Positions 24,708 through 33,484 of a stretch of 64,000 nucleotides of DNA are shown here, piece by piece. A model generated the notes under the pieces. That model was not told where the DNA came from, searched no databases, and worked only from the letters and a program-made list of their open reading frames with translations. The number at the start of each line of letters is the position of its first letter. Position 1 is the first letter of the stretch. This DNA is from Bacillota bacterium (GTDB taxonomy: Bacteria; Bacillota; Clostridia; Peptostreptococcales; Anaerovoracaceae): NCBI GenBank assembly GCA_017443515.1, contig JAFRXM010000054.1:29866-93865 (forward strand), given 5' to 3'. The translations under genes were made by a program, and so were the position numbers.

Positions 24708-24739
24708 AAAGTATCGTTTTATTATGCCTCTGTTCTGTC

Positions 24740-25468
24740 TTACCCTATCAGGGCTTTCTGGACCTCTTCGAAGCCTATGCGCTCTATGGTCTTTGCAAAG
24801 CGCTCGCCCTTCTGACCGTTCTCCATGTAATAATCTATGATCTTCGCGATCATGTCGAGGACCTCGTCCTCAGTTGCAAAGGTCTTGTCGAGCAGCCTGC
24901 CCTTTCCGGTCTGCCTGCCCCAGTGGCCGCCTATGTACATTACGTAGCAGTTCACGCCCTTGCCATCGACAACTATGCGGTTTCCGCGCACGCCTATGTC
25001 GTTGAGCTCCGGCTTGATGCAGTTGTTTGGGCAGCCGCCCACGCCTATCTTGAATTTGGCGGGCAGGACAACGTCGTGCATGCCAACGTAGAACCTCTGG
25101 TGTATCTTTTCCGCAAGGCTGAATGTGTCTATCAGACCGAACTGGCAGGATGTGCCCTTGCAGGACACGACAGGCCTTACCTTGGGGCCGGTGCCGCCGC
25201 TGTCGAGGCCGTGCTCATTCAGGAAGGCGCGCAGAGCGTCTATGTCCTCGTACTTTACCCCCTGTATCTCGAAGGTCTGCCTTGTTGTAAGCGTCACCAT
25301 GCCGCTTCCGAACCTGTCCGCAGCGTCTGCTATGACGCGCTGGGTATCCGTGGTGATGCGGCCGTAGCCGAGCGGCACCCTGACGTTGAAAACGCCCTCG
25401 TAGCGCTTGTCTTTAAGGCATCCCAGGCTTTTTATCCTTTTTAAGTCTTCCGCTGAAATCTGAGCCAT
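24740..25468 (-). CDS. Single-module sulfite/nitrite reductase-like siroheme [4Fe-4S] protein
   Basis: This 242-residue protein resembles one half of a ferredoxin-type nitrite/sulfite reductase. The N-terminal ferredoxin-like half has GRITTDTQRVIADAADRFGS, then MVTLTTRQTFEIQGV. The cluster ligands are in VSCKGTSCQFG and VGGCPNNC. The first pair is C-X4-C, whereas classical siroheme reductases have C-X5-C; the second is C-X3-C as usual. Full enzymes have two such modules, so this may act as a homodimer. It lies in the putative island beside a ferredoxin and three iron-sulfur flavoprotein-like genes. The substrate is unknown; sulfite or nitrite are guesses. Confidence 0.72.
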   Translation of the reverse strand: MAQISAEDLKRIKSLGCLKDKRYEGVFNVRVPLGYGRITTDTQRVIADAADRFGSGMVTLTTRQTFEIQGVKYEDIDALRAFLNEHGLDSGGTGPKVRPVVSCKGTSCQFGLIDTFSLAEKIHQRFYVGMHDVVLPAKFKIGVGGCPNNCIKPELNDIGVRGNRIVVDGKGVNCYVMYIGGHWGRQTGKGRLLDKTFATEDEVLDMIAKIIDYYMENGQKGERFAKTIERIGFEEVQKALIG

Positions 25469-25485
25469 TTTAGAGTCTCCTGAAG

Positions 25486-26004
25486 CTATTTGTGAACCAC
25501 TTCCGGGATATGGGTCGAAGGAGAAAGCTCCTTTCTCGAAGCCGACAGGCTTTCCATATCCACTTTTATCCTGAACACCATGGTCACCGCAAGGTAGGCG
25601 GACTCAAAGCTGAACTCGTCCCTTCCGGTCTGGTGCTTCATTATATTCTTGAAATATTCCAGTTTTTCCTCTTCGTTCTTTGCGTATTCAAGTACGCCTT
25701 CTCCCATCAGGGCCGAGAACGCCCTAGTGTACGTGTTCCCCAGGCTCCCTTGTCCCATGAGGCCCTCATCTATGTCCATCTCGAAGCAGATGAGAGCGCC
25801 CTCGGAAAGTGCCTGGGCTTTGCGGCCCTTAAAGCCGCTGTGCAGATATATGAAGAGCCCGTCTTCGTCCCAGCTGTATCCGAATACCATGGGGATTATG
25901 TACGGCTTTCCGTCCGCTATCATCCCCAGGCGCAGGCTCCTGCAGCGCTTGAATATAGCTTCTATGTTTTCTTTTCCTGTTACTTCAAGGTCTTTTCTTC
26001 TCAT
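25486..26004 (-). CDS. Pyridoxamine 5'-phosphate oxidase-like flavin-binding protein
   Basis: This protein of about 172 residues matches the split-barrel FMN-binding (NimA/PNPOx-like) family: RSLRLGMIADGKPYIIPMVF, GLFIYLHSGFKGRKAQAL, ICFEMDID. Such proteins reduce nitro groups or bind flavin, or their function is unknown. I start at 26004 (MRRKDLEV); an upstream in-frame codon at 26025 would add seven residues. It lies 17 bases upstream of the siroheme-type reductase gene, on the same strand. Confidence 0.75.
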   Translation of the reverse strand: MRRKDLEVTGKENIEAIFKRCRSLRLGMIADGKPYIIPMVFGYSWDEDGLFIYLHSGFKGRKAQALSEGALICFEMDIDEGLMGQGSLGNTYTRAFSALMGEGVLEYAKNEEEKLEYFKNIMKHQTGRDEFSFESAYLAVTMVFRIKVDMESLSASRKELSPSTHIPEVVHK

Positions 26005-26033
26005 GTTACCACCCCGTACAGACAATGATGATA

Positions 26034-26978
26034 CTACTGCAGCTCCCAGTTTTCAAGGACCCGCGTCCTGAATCCCGACAGCTGCTCTCCCGCGGATCTT
26101 CTCGATATGAAGAACAGGTAGGAGCTTCCCTTCCATTCGCGTATCCTGCGCCACACGGTGCCCTGGAAAGGGCTTCCGCTGCAGAACGCAAGAGGAACCA
26201 CACCATAACCGCCCGTGACCAGACCCATCAGATAGCACTCGTTGGTATAGTCTTCAAAGCAGAAACTGAAACGCTCTTCATCAAGTCCAAAGCTGTTGAA
26301 AAACGGGAGCTTGCGCTCTCTGCTCCACAGCGCATGGTTTATGGACCACATATTGAGAATAAAACGCCTGTCCTGAAGTTCTGACATCGACACTTCCTTT
26401 TTTGCCGCAAGAGCATCCTTTTCAGAAAGGCATACCCACAGCTTTTCTGTCTTTTCCAGAAGGCGTATTTCGTAGTTCGTCCCCGCAAACAGAGGCTTTA
26501 TATCCGAAAGGTTGCCTCCCACGACATCGCTTATGAGGAAGCAGCAGTCTATGTCTCCGTTTATCATGTAGCGGACCAGCTCATCTGCGGTGCGGATGAC
26601 CGTGACCAGCTCGCACTCCGGGTTCAGGAAGGCCTGCTCCGACATGACATGCCCAAGCCTTTCATAGCAGGGCATTGCAGGAACACCAATGCGCAGGGAC
26701 TCCCGGCGCGCCCGTCCCAAAACCTCGCTCTGGTACTTGATGTCAGAGTTGATCCCGAGTATTCTCTGGATGTGCGGGAAAAGCTCCCTGCCGAACTCAG
26801 TAAGCTGCAGCGAATTCTTTGCCGTAGTCCTGTAGAAGATCTCGGCTCCCAGCTCTTTTTCAAGGGAAGACAGCCTCTGCGAAAGCGTGGATACCCCGAT
26901 CCCGGATATCTCGGATGCACGGCTGTAGCTGCGGTATAGGTTGAGAAGGAATACAGTTTCCAGTTCTTCTGTAGTCAC
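26034..26978 (-). CDS. LysR-family transcriptional regulator
   Basis: This 314-residue protein has an N-terminal winged HTH (FLLNLYRSYSRASEISGIGV, STLSQRLSSLEKELG) and a type 2 periplasmic-binding-like effector domain. Its start overlaps the stop of a second LysR gene by 4 bp. Two LysR regulators in tandem are unusual; they may act on each other or on the divergent parts of the island. The effector is unknown. Confidence 0.85.
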   Translation of the reverse strand: MTTEELETVFLLNLYRSYSRASEISGIGVSTLSQRLSSLEKELGAEIFYRTTAKNSLQLTEFGRELFPHIQRILGINSDIKYQSEVLGRARRESLRIGVPAMPCYERLGHVMSEQAFLNPECELVTVIRTADELVRYMINGDIDCCFLISDVVGGNLSDIKPLFAGTNYEIRLLEKTEKLWVCLSEKDALAAKKEVSMSELQDRRFILNMWSINHALWSRERKLPFFNSFGLDEERFSFCFEDYTNECYLMGLVTGGYGVVPLAFCSGSPFQGTVWRRIREWKGSSYLFFISRRSAGEQLSGFRTRVLENWELQ

Positions 26979-27925
26979 TGTTTTATCCCCCTTTCTGCCG
27001 CATAATCGACAGCTATATCAATGAGCTTTTCCAGTGCGGGAGTAATGTTGTCTGAGTTCCAGCACAGGTACCCTACAGAGTGGACCGTGGAATCTGCATC
27101 CCTTACGAAACTTATGCCTTCTATGTCTTCATCCGGTCTTTCGCAGGCCACAGGGCATACAGCCTTACCGCTCCTTATAGCATCTATGAGCATGCTGCGG
27201 TTGATGAAGTCTATGCGCCTGATTCTTTCGGGAGGAATGTTCCTGTCCGGCGTATTGAAAATAAAGCGCGTGTGGCCTCCCATAAGGTCGTAATGCTGGG
27301 GAGCTACGTTGAAGACGAACAGCTCATCCTTAAAGTCAGAAATATGTACGCTTTCGGCACCGGCCAGAGGATGATCAGCGCTCATAGCTATATAGGTACC
27401 TTTTCTTTCCATGATTTTTACCAGTCCAAGGCAGTCGTTCATGTTGCGCCACATATCGCTCATATCGGTATTGCTTATGTAAAACAAAAATGCCGCGTCG
27501 AGCTTGCCGTCTGAAACAAGCTGCTGCAGCATGTTGCCGAACCTTTTCACCTGCACAATGCGGACAGAGTCATCCTGCCTGCGCAGGCGCAGGAGCAACT
27601 CGTTTTCCCCTATGGTGCCAAGAAGAGGTGTGTATCCAACCGTAAGGGTATTGCCGGCTTCCGAAGAGAGCATCCTGCGACCCGTCTCCTCAGCGCGCAT
27701 ATGCGCATCATGCATCTCGGCAAGAAGCGGAATAGCCTTTTCGCCAAAGGCTGTGACATGCATTCCGTTCCTTGAGCGCACAAACAGTTGGCCGCCTATC
27801 TCGGACTCCACCCTGCTGACGCACTTTGAGACCGCAGACAGCGACTGGAAGGTAAGGTATGCCGCCTCTGTAAAGCTGCTGTATTGGTAAACGGCAAGAA
27901 CTGTGCTGATATCATTTAGATTCAT
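26975..27925 (-). CDS. LysR-family transcriptional regulator
   Basis: This protein of about 316 residues has an N-terminal HTH (LAVYQYSSFTEAAYLTFQSL, SAVSKCVSRVESEIGG) and the LysR effector domain. The ATG at 27925 has GGTGGGG upstream; a GTG at 27937 would add four residues. It starts just upstream of the ferredoxin gene's stop (overlap of 14 bp), so it belongs to the same transcript as the ferredoxin. Confidence 0.85.
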   Translation of the reverse strand: MNLNDISTVLAVYQYSSFTEAAYLTFQSLSAVSKCVSRVESEIGGQLFVRSRNGMHVTAFGEKAIPLLAEMHDAHMRAEETGRRMLSSEAGNTLTVGYTPLLGTIGENELLLRLRRQDDSVRIVQVKRFGNMLQQLVSDGKLDAAFLFYISNTDMSDMWRNMNDCLGLVKIMERKGTYIAMSADHPLAGAESVHISDFKDELFVFNVAPQHYDLMGGHTRFIFNTPDRNIPPERIRRIDFINRSMLIDAIRSGKAVCPVACERPDEDIEGISFVRDADSTVHSVGYLCWNSDNITPALEKLIDIAVDYAAERGIKQ

Positions 27926-28112
27926 CGTCTTCCCCACCTGTCAGCACCAGCGCATGAAAAGGACAGGCTTTGGTACAGGTACCGCAGCCGACGCATTTGT
28001 CGCTGACGATGACACTGTCTACCCCAAGCTTAAGCAGGCCTTCCGGGCAGGCTCTTACGCAGCATCCGCAGACTCTGCACCACTTATCGGGATGTATCAC
28101 TGCCTTTTTCAT
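27912..28112 (-). CDS. 2[4Fe-4S] ferredoxin
   Basis: This 66-residue protein has two CxxCxxCxxxCP motifs (CRVCGCCVRACP and CVGCGTCTKACP), each ligating one [4Fe-4S] cluster. It is a low-potential electron carrier in the cytoplasm. It lies upstream of two LysR genes and downstream of the QueG-like genes, so it may deliver electrons to them or to the siroheme-type reductase. Confidence 0.9.
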   Translation of the reverse strand: MKKAVIHPDKWCRVCGCCVRACPEGLLKLGVDSVIVSDKCVGCGTCTKACPFHALVLTGGEDDESK

Positions 28113-28128
28113 GTCCTCTCCTTTTTCA

Positions 28129-28163
28129 AACTGCCCTGCAGCAAGTAGAGCCGCAGGGCAGTT
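28129..28163. terminator. Strong inverted repeat between the ferredoxin and QueG-like gene 1
   Basis: AACTGCCCTGC and GCAGGGCAGTT form an 11-bp stem around a 13-base loop. T-tracts are weak, so termination of the upstream operon is likely but unproven. Confidence 0.5.
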
Positions 28164-28244
28164 ATTGCTTGTCTTCAGTTTAACATAAAAACGTCCGGAT
28201 AGCTACTTCAAACAGGCATCATGGCTTTATACAAGCTATGTCTG

Positions 28245-29237
28245 TCACATGTTGTTCAGAGTGCCGTATTTCTTGACGTTTTCGTCAAACTTTCCGGTAT
28301 CCGGGTCAAAGCTGCTCTGATTGGTGTCGCGGAACCTTTCCTTCCAGTTTCCTACCGGGCAGTAGACCAGGCAGCGGTCGCACATGTACCTTGGATAGTG
28401 GTCTACGTGCAGAGGATCCATAGGCTTTTTCTTAAAGGCTTCTATGAATTCCTCGTCGGTAGCCTCGTTGCCGAGGATCTGGTCTGGAACGGGAACTCTT
28501 CCCATGAACTGCTTTCTCATTGCCATCTCAGCTATGTTGCAGCTGTTGATGTTAAGATCGCTTACCTTCTGGGACGCACCGTTTATTGAGATCTGCTTCG
28601 CAGCTTCCTTTATGGCCTGGGTCGGGCATATCTTGGCGCAGATACCGCACTTTTCAGGGTCGCAGAGCTTCGGACCGCTGTAGGGCTCGTCAGTATCGAA
28701 GTCCATCGTGGTAAGGATGGCGGATACGAGGACTCTGGGGCCGTCCTGAGGCGTCATGAAGCGGTTGTTCCAGCCGAACTCGCCGAGACCTGCAGCCCAT
28801 GCTGCCTTGAAGATGTCTATAGGAAGGCCCTGGCCGTAGGGATCGCTCCAGATGGCACCAAGGTATTTTTCAGGCAGAGTGCTCTGCTGGATGTTAAACG
28901 GCAGAGGAACTGCCACTGCTCCGAAATCTTCTTCTATGTCGCCGGCAATGTTGACTGTAGCATCTACGAGCATGAAGTTTGCCGCGTTGTTGCTTGCGTA
29001 GGCGGCGTAGCTGCTCTGCGCAGCGGTCTGCTTGTTCTCGTAGGTGCGGAAGAGGGACTGGATAGCGCCGTCGACTATCCTTCTTACCAGGACGACTATG
29101 GTCTTTGCTCCGGGGAGGACGTCCTGCGGACGGTGATACTGAGGTTCGCTGTCCAGAGCACTGGCCTTGGCTATTCCCACATAGTCTATGTCGTACTCAG
29201 ACTTGATGTATTCCTTGAATCTTTGTGTCTTATTCAT
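28245..29237 (-). CDS. QueG/reductive-dehalogenase-like iron-sulfur protein 1
   Basis: This 330-residue cytoplasmic protein is the first of three paralogs. The N-terminal half (VGIAKASALDSEP, DVLPGAKTIVVLVRRI, AAWAAGLGEFGWNNRFMTP) matches the corrinoid-binding region layout of epoxyqueuosine reductase and small reductive dehalogenases. The C-terminal part has two cluster motifs, CDPEKCGICAKICP (CX4CX2CX3C) and CDRCLVYCPVGNWKE, with an intervening NSC. No Tat signal or membrane anchor is present. Known relatives couple cobalamin chemistry to iron-sulfur clusters. The substrate is unknown, and whether corrinoid is bound cannot be seen from sequence. Confidence 0.75.
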   Translation of the reverse strand: MNKTQRFKEYIKSEYDIDYVGIAKASALDSEPQYHRPQDVLPGAKTIVVLVRRIVDGAIQSLFRTYENKQTAAQSSYAAYASNNAANFMLVDATVNIAGDIEEDFGAVAVPLPFNIQQSTLPEKYLGAIWSDPYGQGLPIDIFKAAWAAGLGEFGWNNRFMTPQDGPRVLVSAILTTMDFDTDEPYSGPKLCDPEKCGICAKICPTQAIKEAAKQISINGASQKVSDLNINSCNIAEMAMRKQFMGRVPVPDQILGNEATDEEFIEAFKKKPMDPLHVDHYPRYMCDRCLVYCPVGNWKERFRDTNQSSFDPDTGKFDENVKKYGTLNNM

Positions 29238-29255
29238 CGTTTCACCTCCGGGCTA

Positions 29256-29591
29256 TTAAAGCAGACCTTTGGATCTGTCGACCCTGAGTATCATGAATCC
29301 GAGATCCTGGCGGGAAAGGACGTTTCCGGCATCGTCGTACTCGACTTCCTCCACCCTGCCCCAGCGCTCCTCGTCGGTCCAGTCTGTTACGTACTTTTCG
29401 TTGCCCAGGCCCTTTATCCAGGCGTTGTTGTCGAGCCTGTAGAAGGTGGTCTGGTCGTTGAGGTGAGCTCCGGTATGGAAATCCTTTCCCTCTACTCCGC
29501 CTCTTTCGTAGAGGACCTTGTGGATGTGTTCTCCGTTATATTCTCGCTTGACTTCCGGGTGGAAACCGTGATGAATGATTATCTTCTTCAT
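29256..29591 (-). CDS. Unknown 111-residue protein between QueG-like genes
   Basis: I do not recognise this protein. It is hydrophilic and rich in His, Trp and Glu (IIHHGFHPEVK at the start, then NGEHIHKVLYERGG). It has no signal peptide or cysteine motif. Its ATG overlaps the stop of QueG-like gene 2 (ATGA), and QueG-like gene 1 follows after 18 bases. That placement suggests an accessory or substrate-binding subunit. Confidence 0.75.
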   Translation of the reverse strand: MKKIIIHHGFHPEVKREYNGEHIHKVLYERGGVEGKDFHTGAHLNDQTTFYRLDNNAWIKGLGNEKYVTDWTDEERWGRVEEVEYDDAGNVLSRQDLGFMILRVDRSKGLL

Positions 29592-30613
29592 TTCATGTAC
29601 TCCTTTCCGTCAAACTTCGAAAGACCTCTGTCCGCGTACCTTTCCTTCCAGTTTCCTACCGGGCAGTAGAGCACGCACTTGTTGCAGTAGTGCTTGGGGA
29701 AGTGGTCGAGCGAGGTGTTGCTGAAGGCCTTCTTCAGATAGGCCTCGGAAAGCTCTTCGTCGCTGGGATCGTTGTTCATTATGAGGTCTTCGGTCTCGCC
29801 CTGGACGGAGAACTCCTTGCGGAAGGCCATGGACGCAACAGCGCATGCGTTGCTGTTGATGTGGGCTGTCCCGCAGGTCTTTCCGGCTACCATGTAGACA
29901 TCGGCTATTTCCTTCTTGCCAGATGAGAGCTGGCTCTGCACGTAGTATGCTGACCAGTCCGGGGTCTGGGAAAGCTCCGACGCATCCGGGATGGCGTGCA
30001 TCGGGCAGACTCCGCTGCAGATGCCGCACTTTTCGGGATCGCAGAGCTTTTCGCCGCTGTAGGGCTTATCGTAGTCCAGTTCCATGTTGGTCAGGACAAG
30101 TCCTATACCTACGCGCGGACCGTTCTCCGGTGTTACGAGAAGATTGTTCCAGCCTATCTCTCCGAGGCCTGCAGCAACAGCTGCCCTCTCGGAGTTGATG
30201 AGGTACTGCACTCTTCTGGGGCCTACGAAGGCAGGCATCTTCTGGTTGGTCTGCGTTACATTGTGCATGGGGCCGGAAGGAACGGGAACCGCAGTGTACC
30301 CGAGATTTCTCTCTATAAACTGAGCTATGTTGAACTGCATGAAGAACAGCTGCATGTTGGGAGTAAGGTCTGTCCCGAACGCTCCGTATATGCTCTGCGC
30401 GAACCTGTTGCCGTCCTCCATCCTTCTGAAGGCAGCCTGTATGACCCCGTCAGGGATCCTCTTTGTGAATACTATTATGCTCTTCGCGCCGGGAAGTATC
30501 CTTTCCGGGGTATGGAGAGCGTCCTCTTCAAGGGCTGAAACGGGGGCTATACCCACTGCATCCATCCTGCAGTCATGAAGTATGTAGTTTTTTATTGTCT
30601 GTGCAAAACTCAT
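29588..30613 (-). CDS. QueG/reductive-dehalogenase-like iron-sulfur protein 2
   Basis: This 341-residue paralog has VGIAPVSALEEDA, RILPGAKSIIVFTKRI, AAVAAGLGEIGWNNLLVTPE, then CDPEKCGICSGVCP and CNKCVLYCPVGNWKE. A NSNAC segment sits between the cluster motifs. It is cytoplasmic and lies 10 bases downstream of paralog 3. It differs from paralog 1 in the middle (an extra insertion before NSNAC), so the three probably form a heteromeric complex or have different substrates. Confidence 0.75.
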   Translation of the reverse strand: MSFAQTIKNYILHDCRMDAVGIAPVSALEEDALHTPERILPGAKSIIVFTKRIPDGVIQAAFRRMEDGNRFAQSIYGAFGTDLTPNMQLFFMQFNIAQFIERNLGYTAVPVPSGPMHNVTQTNQKMPAFVGPRRVQYLINSERAAVAAGLGEIGWNNLLVTPENGPRVGIGLVLTNMELDYDKPYSGEKLCDPEKCGICSGVCPMHAIPDASELSQTPDWSAYYVQSQLSSGKKEIADVYMVAGKTCGTAHINSNACAVASMAFRKEFSVQGETEDLIMNNDPSDEELSEAYLKKAFSNTSLDHFPKHYCNKCVLYCPVGNWKERYADRGLSKFDGKEYMK

Positions 30614-30623
30614 GGCATACCTC

Positions 30624-31562
30624 CTACTCGTCCTTGAACTGGTTGGTGTCTACTTCGGAAAGCCCCGTGTCGTAGAAGCGTTCCCTCCAGTTGCCTACCG
30701 GGCAGTAAGTGAGGCAGTTGCCGCACTTCCAGGTAGGATTGTGCTGGTGGAAGTTCTGACGTACGTTCTCGTGCTTTACAAAGTACCTTCCGATGTTGTC
30801 GAGGTCCTCGTTCAGGGGGTCTGTAACATCGCGCGGGATAATGTCTCCGCCGCTCTCGTTATATGCCTGGCGCGTTCCGTGGCACATGATCCTGCACTTT
30901 GCCCAGTTGGTCTGGCCGTATTCTACGGTCTTTCCGCCTGTAGTGACAAGCCTTCCCTGCCCTTCAACATACGGAGGGATGGCGCCTGTTGGGCACATCT
31001 TCTCGCAGATATGGCACTTGTCCGGCTCGCAGAGCTTGGGGCCATTGTACATCGGGTCCGGCGTCAGCTCGGCAGTGGTTAGGACTGCTCCGAAACGGTT
31101 TCTGGGACCGAACTCGGGCGTGAGCATTATGGAGCTCCAGCCGAATTCTCCAAGGCCTGCGGCAAACGCGCAGTGACGCATGCTCATCATCTTAGCGCCG
31201 TGGGTCGGGCCCGCGGTCTCGGGCATCGCGGTGCATCCAGTGACCTTTTCAACGAATCTTGAGATCTTGTAATTAGCCCACATGAGGTTGTAGTTCGGGG
31301 CACCTACATAACCGTAAGCGCCGTAAATGCCGTGGACGTCGTAATAGTTGTCCTCGAAGGTCCTGTAGGTGGAGTCTATCGCACCGTCAGGAAGCCTTGT
31401 GCAGAACGCAATTACCGATTTGCAGCCTGGGAGGAAATCCGTAGGGTGCATGCCTTCCGGCGATTCATTGAACCTTTCGATAGGAGCTATTCCTACCTTG
31501 TCCATGCGAGCTTCTGTCAGCACGAAACTCTTGATCATCTGCGTGACGCTTGAAACTCTCAT
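30624..31562 (-). CDS. QueG/reductive-dehalogenase-like iron-sulfur protein 3
   Basis: This paralog of about 312 residues has VGIAPIERFNESPEG, DFLPGCKSVIAFCTRL, CAFAAGLGEFGWSSIMLTPE, then CEPDKCHICEKMCP and CGNCLTYCPVGNWRE. The middle segment reads KCRIMCHGT, with one more cysteine than the other two. I start at the ATG at 31562 (MRVSSV), with AGGTGATC upstream; a GTG at 31571 would add three residues. It is the first of the cargo genes after the carrier gene. Confidence 0.75.
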   Translation of the reverse strand: MRVSSVTQMIKSFVLTEARMDKVGIAPIERFNESPEGMHPTDFLPGCKSVIAFCTRLPDGAIDSTYRTFEDNYYDVHGIYGAYGYVGAPNYNLMWANYKISRFVEKVTGCTAMPETAGPTHGAKMMSMRHCAFAAGLGEFGWSSIMLTPEFGPRNRFGAVLTTAELTPDPMYNGPKLCEPDKCHICEKMCPTGAIPPYVEGQGRLVTTGGKTVEYGQTNWAKCRIMCHGTRQAYNESGGDIIPRDVTDPLNEDLDNIGRYFVKHENVRQNFHQHNPTWKCGNCLTYCPVGNWRERFYDTGLSEVDTNQFKDE

Positions 31563-31650
31563 TTTGATCACCTATTTCTTTCTTTAACTTAGCAACAATA
31601 CTCTTAGCAATAGTTTATGTGCGTGATCCTGCCGCTTTCTCGATCAGCCC

Positions 31651-31674
31651 TCCCGGGGCGGCAGTGCCCCGGGA
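31651..31674. other. Intergenic GC-rich hairpin between the carrier gene and QueG-like gene 3
   Basis: TCCCGGGGC, loop GGCAGT, GCCCCGGGA form a perfect 9-bp stem. It lies 20 bases after the carrier stop codon and has no T-run, so it may be a processing or stability element that separates expression levels. Confidence 0.55.
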
Positions 31675-31693
31675 AGACGTGAATCTTATGTTT

Positions 31694-33130
31694 TTACCAG
31701 AGTCCGAAGTTGCAGACGATCGGGATCCAGATAGCTGTAATGATCGAGATGAAGATACAGATTGGGATCGTGGACTTGACCTGTGTACCAACGGAGTAGT
31801 AACCATAGTTGTAAGCCATCAGCGGGAGAGTGTCGATGGGGATCATGAATGCGCACAGTCCGCAGAACAGGAGCGGTACTACTACGATAACAGGATCCAG
31901 GCCAAGGCCGAGAGCTATGGCAATCAATGGTACTGACAGCTGGTTCGTAAGGGAGTTTCCTATCGGCATCAGTAGCAGCAGTACCCACGCAACGATGGTG
32001 ATGCAGAATGCAAGGATGAACGGGTTGATAGCGCCGACCTTGAGTCCACCGACGAAGCCTACGAGGGTCTTTACGACTCCGTTTGCTGTGAGGCGTCCGG
32101 CAAGTGTTGTCAGAGCGCCGAAGATGATGAACATGCTCCAGTTGACTTCCTTGAAGAACTGGGGAATGGTCATTACTCCTATGCCCGGGCAGATCAGCAG
32201 GAACAGACCGGCCATGGCTACGATGGTGGTGTTCAGGTACTTAAACCAAGTGGAGAGTATCCAGAGAGCGAACATCAGGAGAACGATGATGACGACGCGG
32301 ATCTCAGCTGCGGACCACTTGTCGCTTACATCGAGAGAATCCATATAGTCCTGGACCTCTTCCTTGGAGAGCTGGGAAGGCTTGTAGACCTTGTTGAGGA
32401 AGAACCATCCGAAGAGAATGGTGAGTAATCCGAGCGGGAGGCCTATTACCATCCATGCGAGGAAGGTGATGTTGATGCCGGCAGCGCTTGCGAGACGCTC
32501 CATTACCATGACGTTGATGGCTGCGCCTGCAGGGGTTATAACGCCGCCTGCCATACCGGCGATAGGAACGCCGAGCATGAACGCGCAGGCTGTCCTTGTG
32601 CGCTTTTCGCCTTCAGGGAAGAGCAGTACGAACTGGTTTGCAAGAGGCAGGAAAGCTGCTACTACAGGCAGGTTGCTCATGATAGCGGAGAAGATACCTG
32701 CTACGAGCATGATAGCCAGAAGTACGCCTGCTGTGGTACGGCCGAAGGTCTTGATGACTCAGCGCATCATTCTCTTTGCGAGCGGTGTGTTGACGAGAGC
32801 TGCGGTGATACCGAAGGATGCGAAAATGAACCAGGTGGTGGCATTCGCATAGCCCGCGATAGCGTCGCCCACTGCCGGGGACACCTTTGTGAAGTAGAGC
32901 AGCGGAACAAGAAGGATACCGATGGTGGCTACCGGGAAGGTCCTGCAGATCATCAGTGCGATGGTTGCCACAAGAAGTCCGATAGTGTTGATGCCTGCGC
33001 GGGAGAGTCCGCCGGCGTCAGGGTTACCGGGGGCGATCAGCCACATGCCGACGATGGCGATGATGGCTATGATCAGTCCGACAAACTGGGTGGTGTCGAA
33101 CAGACCGAGGATTTTTTTCTTTTCAGCCAT
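31694..33130 (-). pseudogene. DASS/SLC13-type carrier gene interrupted by an in-frame TGA
   Basis: The frame runs as one 478-codon gene from the ATG at 33130 (AGGAGG upstream) to the stop at 31694, except for TGA at 32,759-32,761. Upstream part: NTIGLLVATIALMICRTFPVA, NTPLAKRMMR. Downstream part: VIKTFGRTTAGVLLAIML, FSAIMSNLP, GVITPAGAAINVMVMERL. Together they match divalent-anion:Na+ symporters. Relatives often have Trp or Arg at this point, so TGG or CGA to TGA is a likely one-base nonsense change. No SECIS-like hairpin was evident. Other genes here stop at TGA, so it is not a sense codon in general. Either the carrier is inactive, or there is read-through, a restart at the ATG at 32710, or a sequencing error. 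Confidence 0.75.
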
Positions 33131-33173
33131 TGAATTACCTCCTGAAAGAAAATGAAGATTGCTTTGTAGCTTT

Positions 33174-33202
33174 TTACTAAAAAAAGCCTTTATCTATGTC
33201 AA
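33174..33202 (-). promoter_or_regulatory. Promoter of the island carrier/QueG-like operon
   Basis: The minus strand reads TTGACA, 17 bases, TAGTAA, 40 bases upstream of the carrier start. The next 240 bases to the right (33,203-33,444) show no gene. Confidence 0.6.
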
Positions 33203-33444
33203 TTTTACCAAACATCACTGCCGTTTGTCATTTCTACATAGAACTCAGCTTTTCAAAAACGGGAAATTAAACGGATTAACAAATATGCCGGAAATGCGGA
33301 AGTGTTTCTCCGCATAAATTATTGCCCGGCTTTGCGCTTACGGTGTATTTGCCCTGAGCCTATACTCGCTGTCTAAATAGTTCAATTAAATACGGCTCAA
33401 GCGCCTTTTGGTTCGTTTCTGGAAACGCCGGCGCCGCCATGTAA

Positions 33445-33471
33445 AAAAGAGCACGAAAGTGCTCTTTTTAG
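33445..33471. terminator. Bidirectional intrinsic terminator at the right end of the island
   Basis: AAAAAGAGCAC, loop GAAA, GTGCTCTTTTT. It terminates leftward transcription from the ANTAR regulator gene. Confidence 0.85.
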
Positions 33472-33484
33472 TGACAGGGTATGC

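Noticed and set aside
32759..32761. Selenocysteine at the in-frame TGA of the carrier gene
   Set aside because: I could see no SECIS-like hairpin just downstream, the carrier family is not known to use selenocysteine, and a Trp or Arg codon one base away fits better.
33203..33444. A gene or further structure in the right part of the island
   Set aside because: Only short frames and weak 6-bp hairpins are visible; none has a start site or motif.
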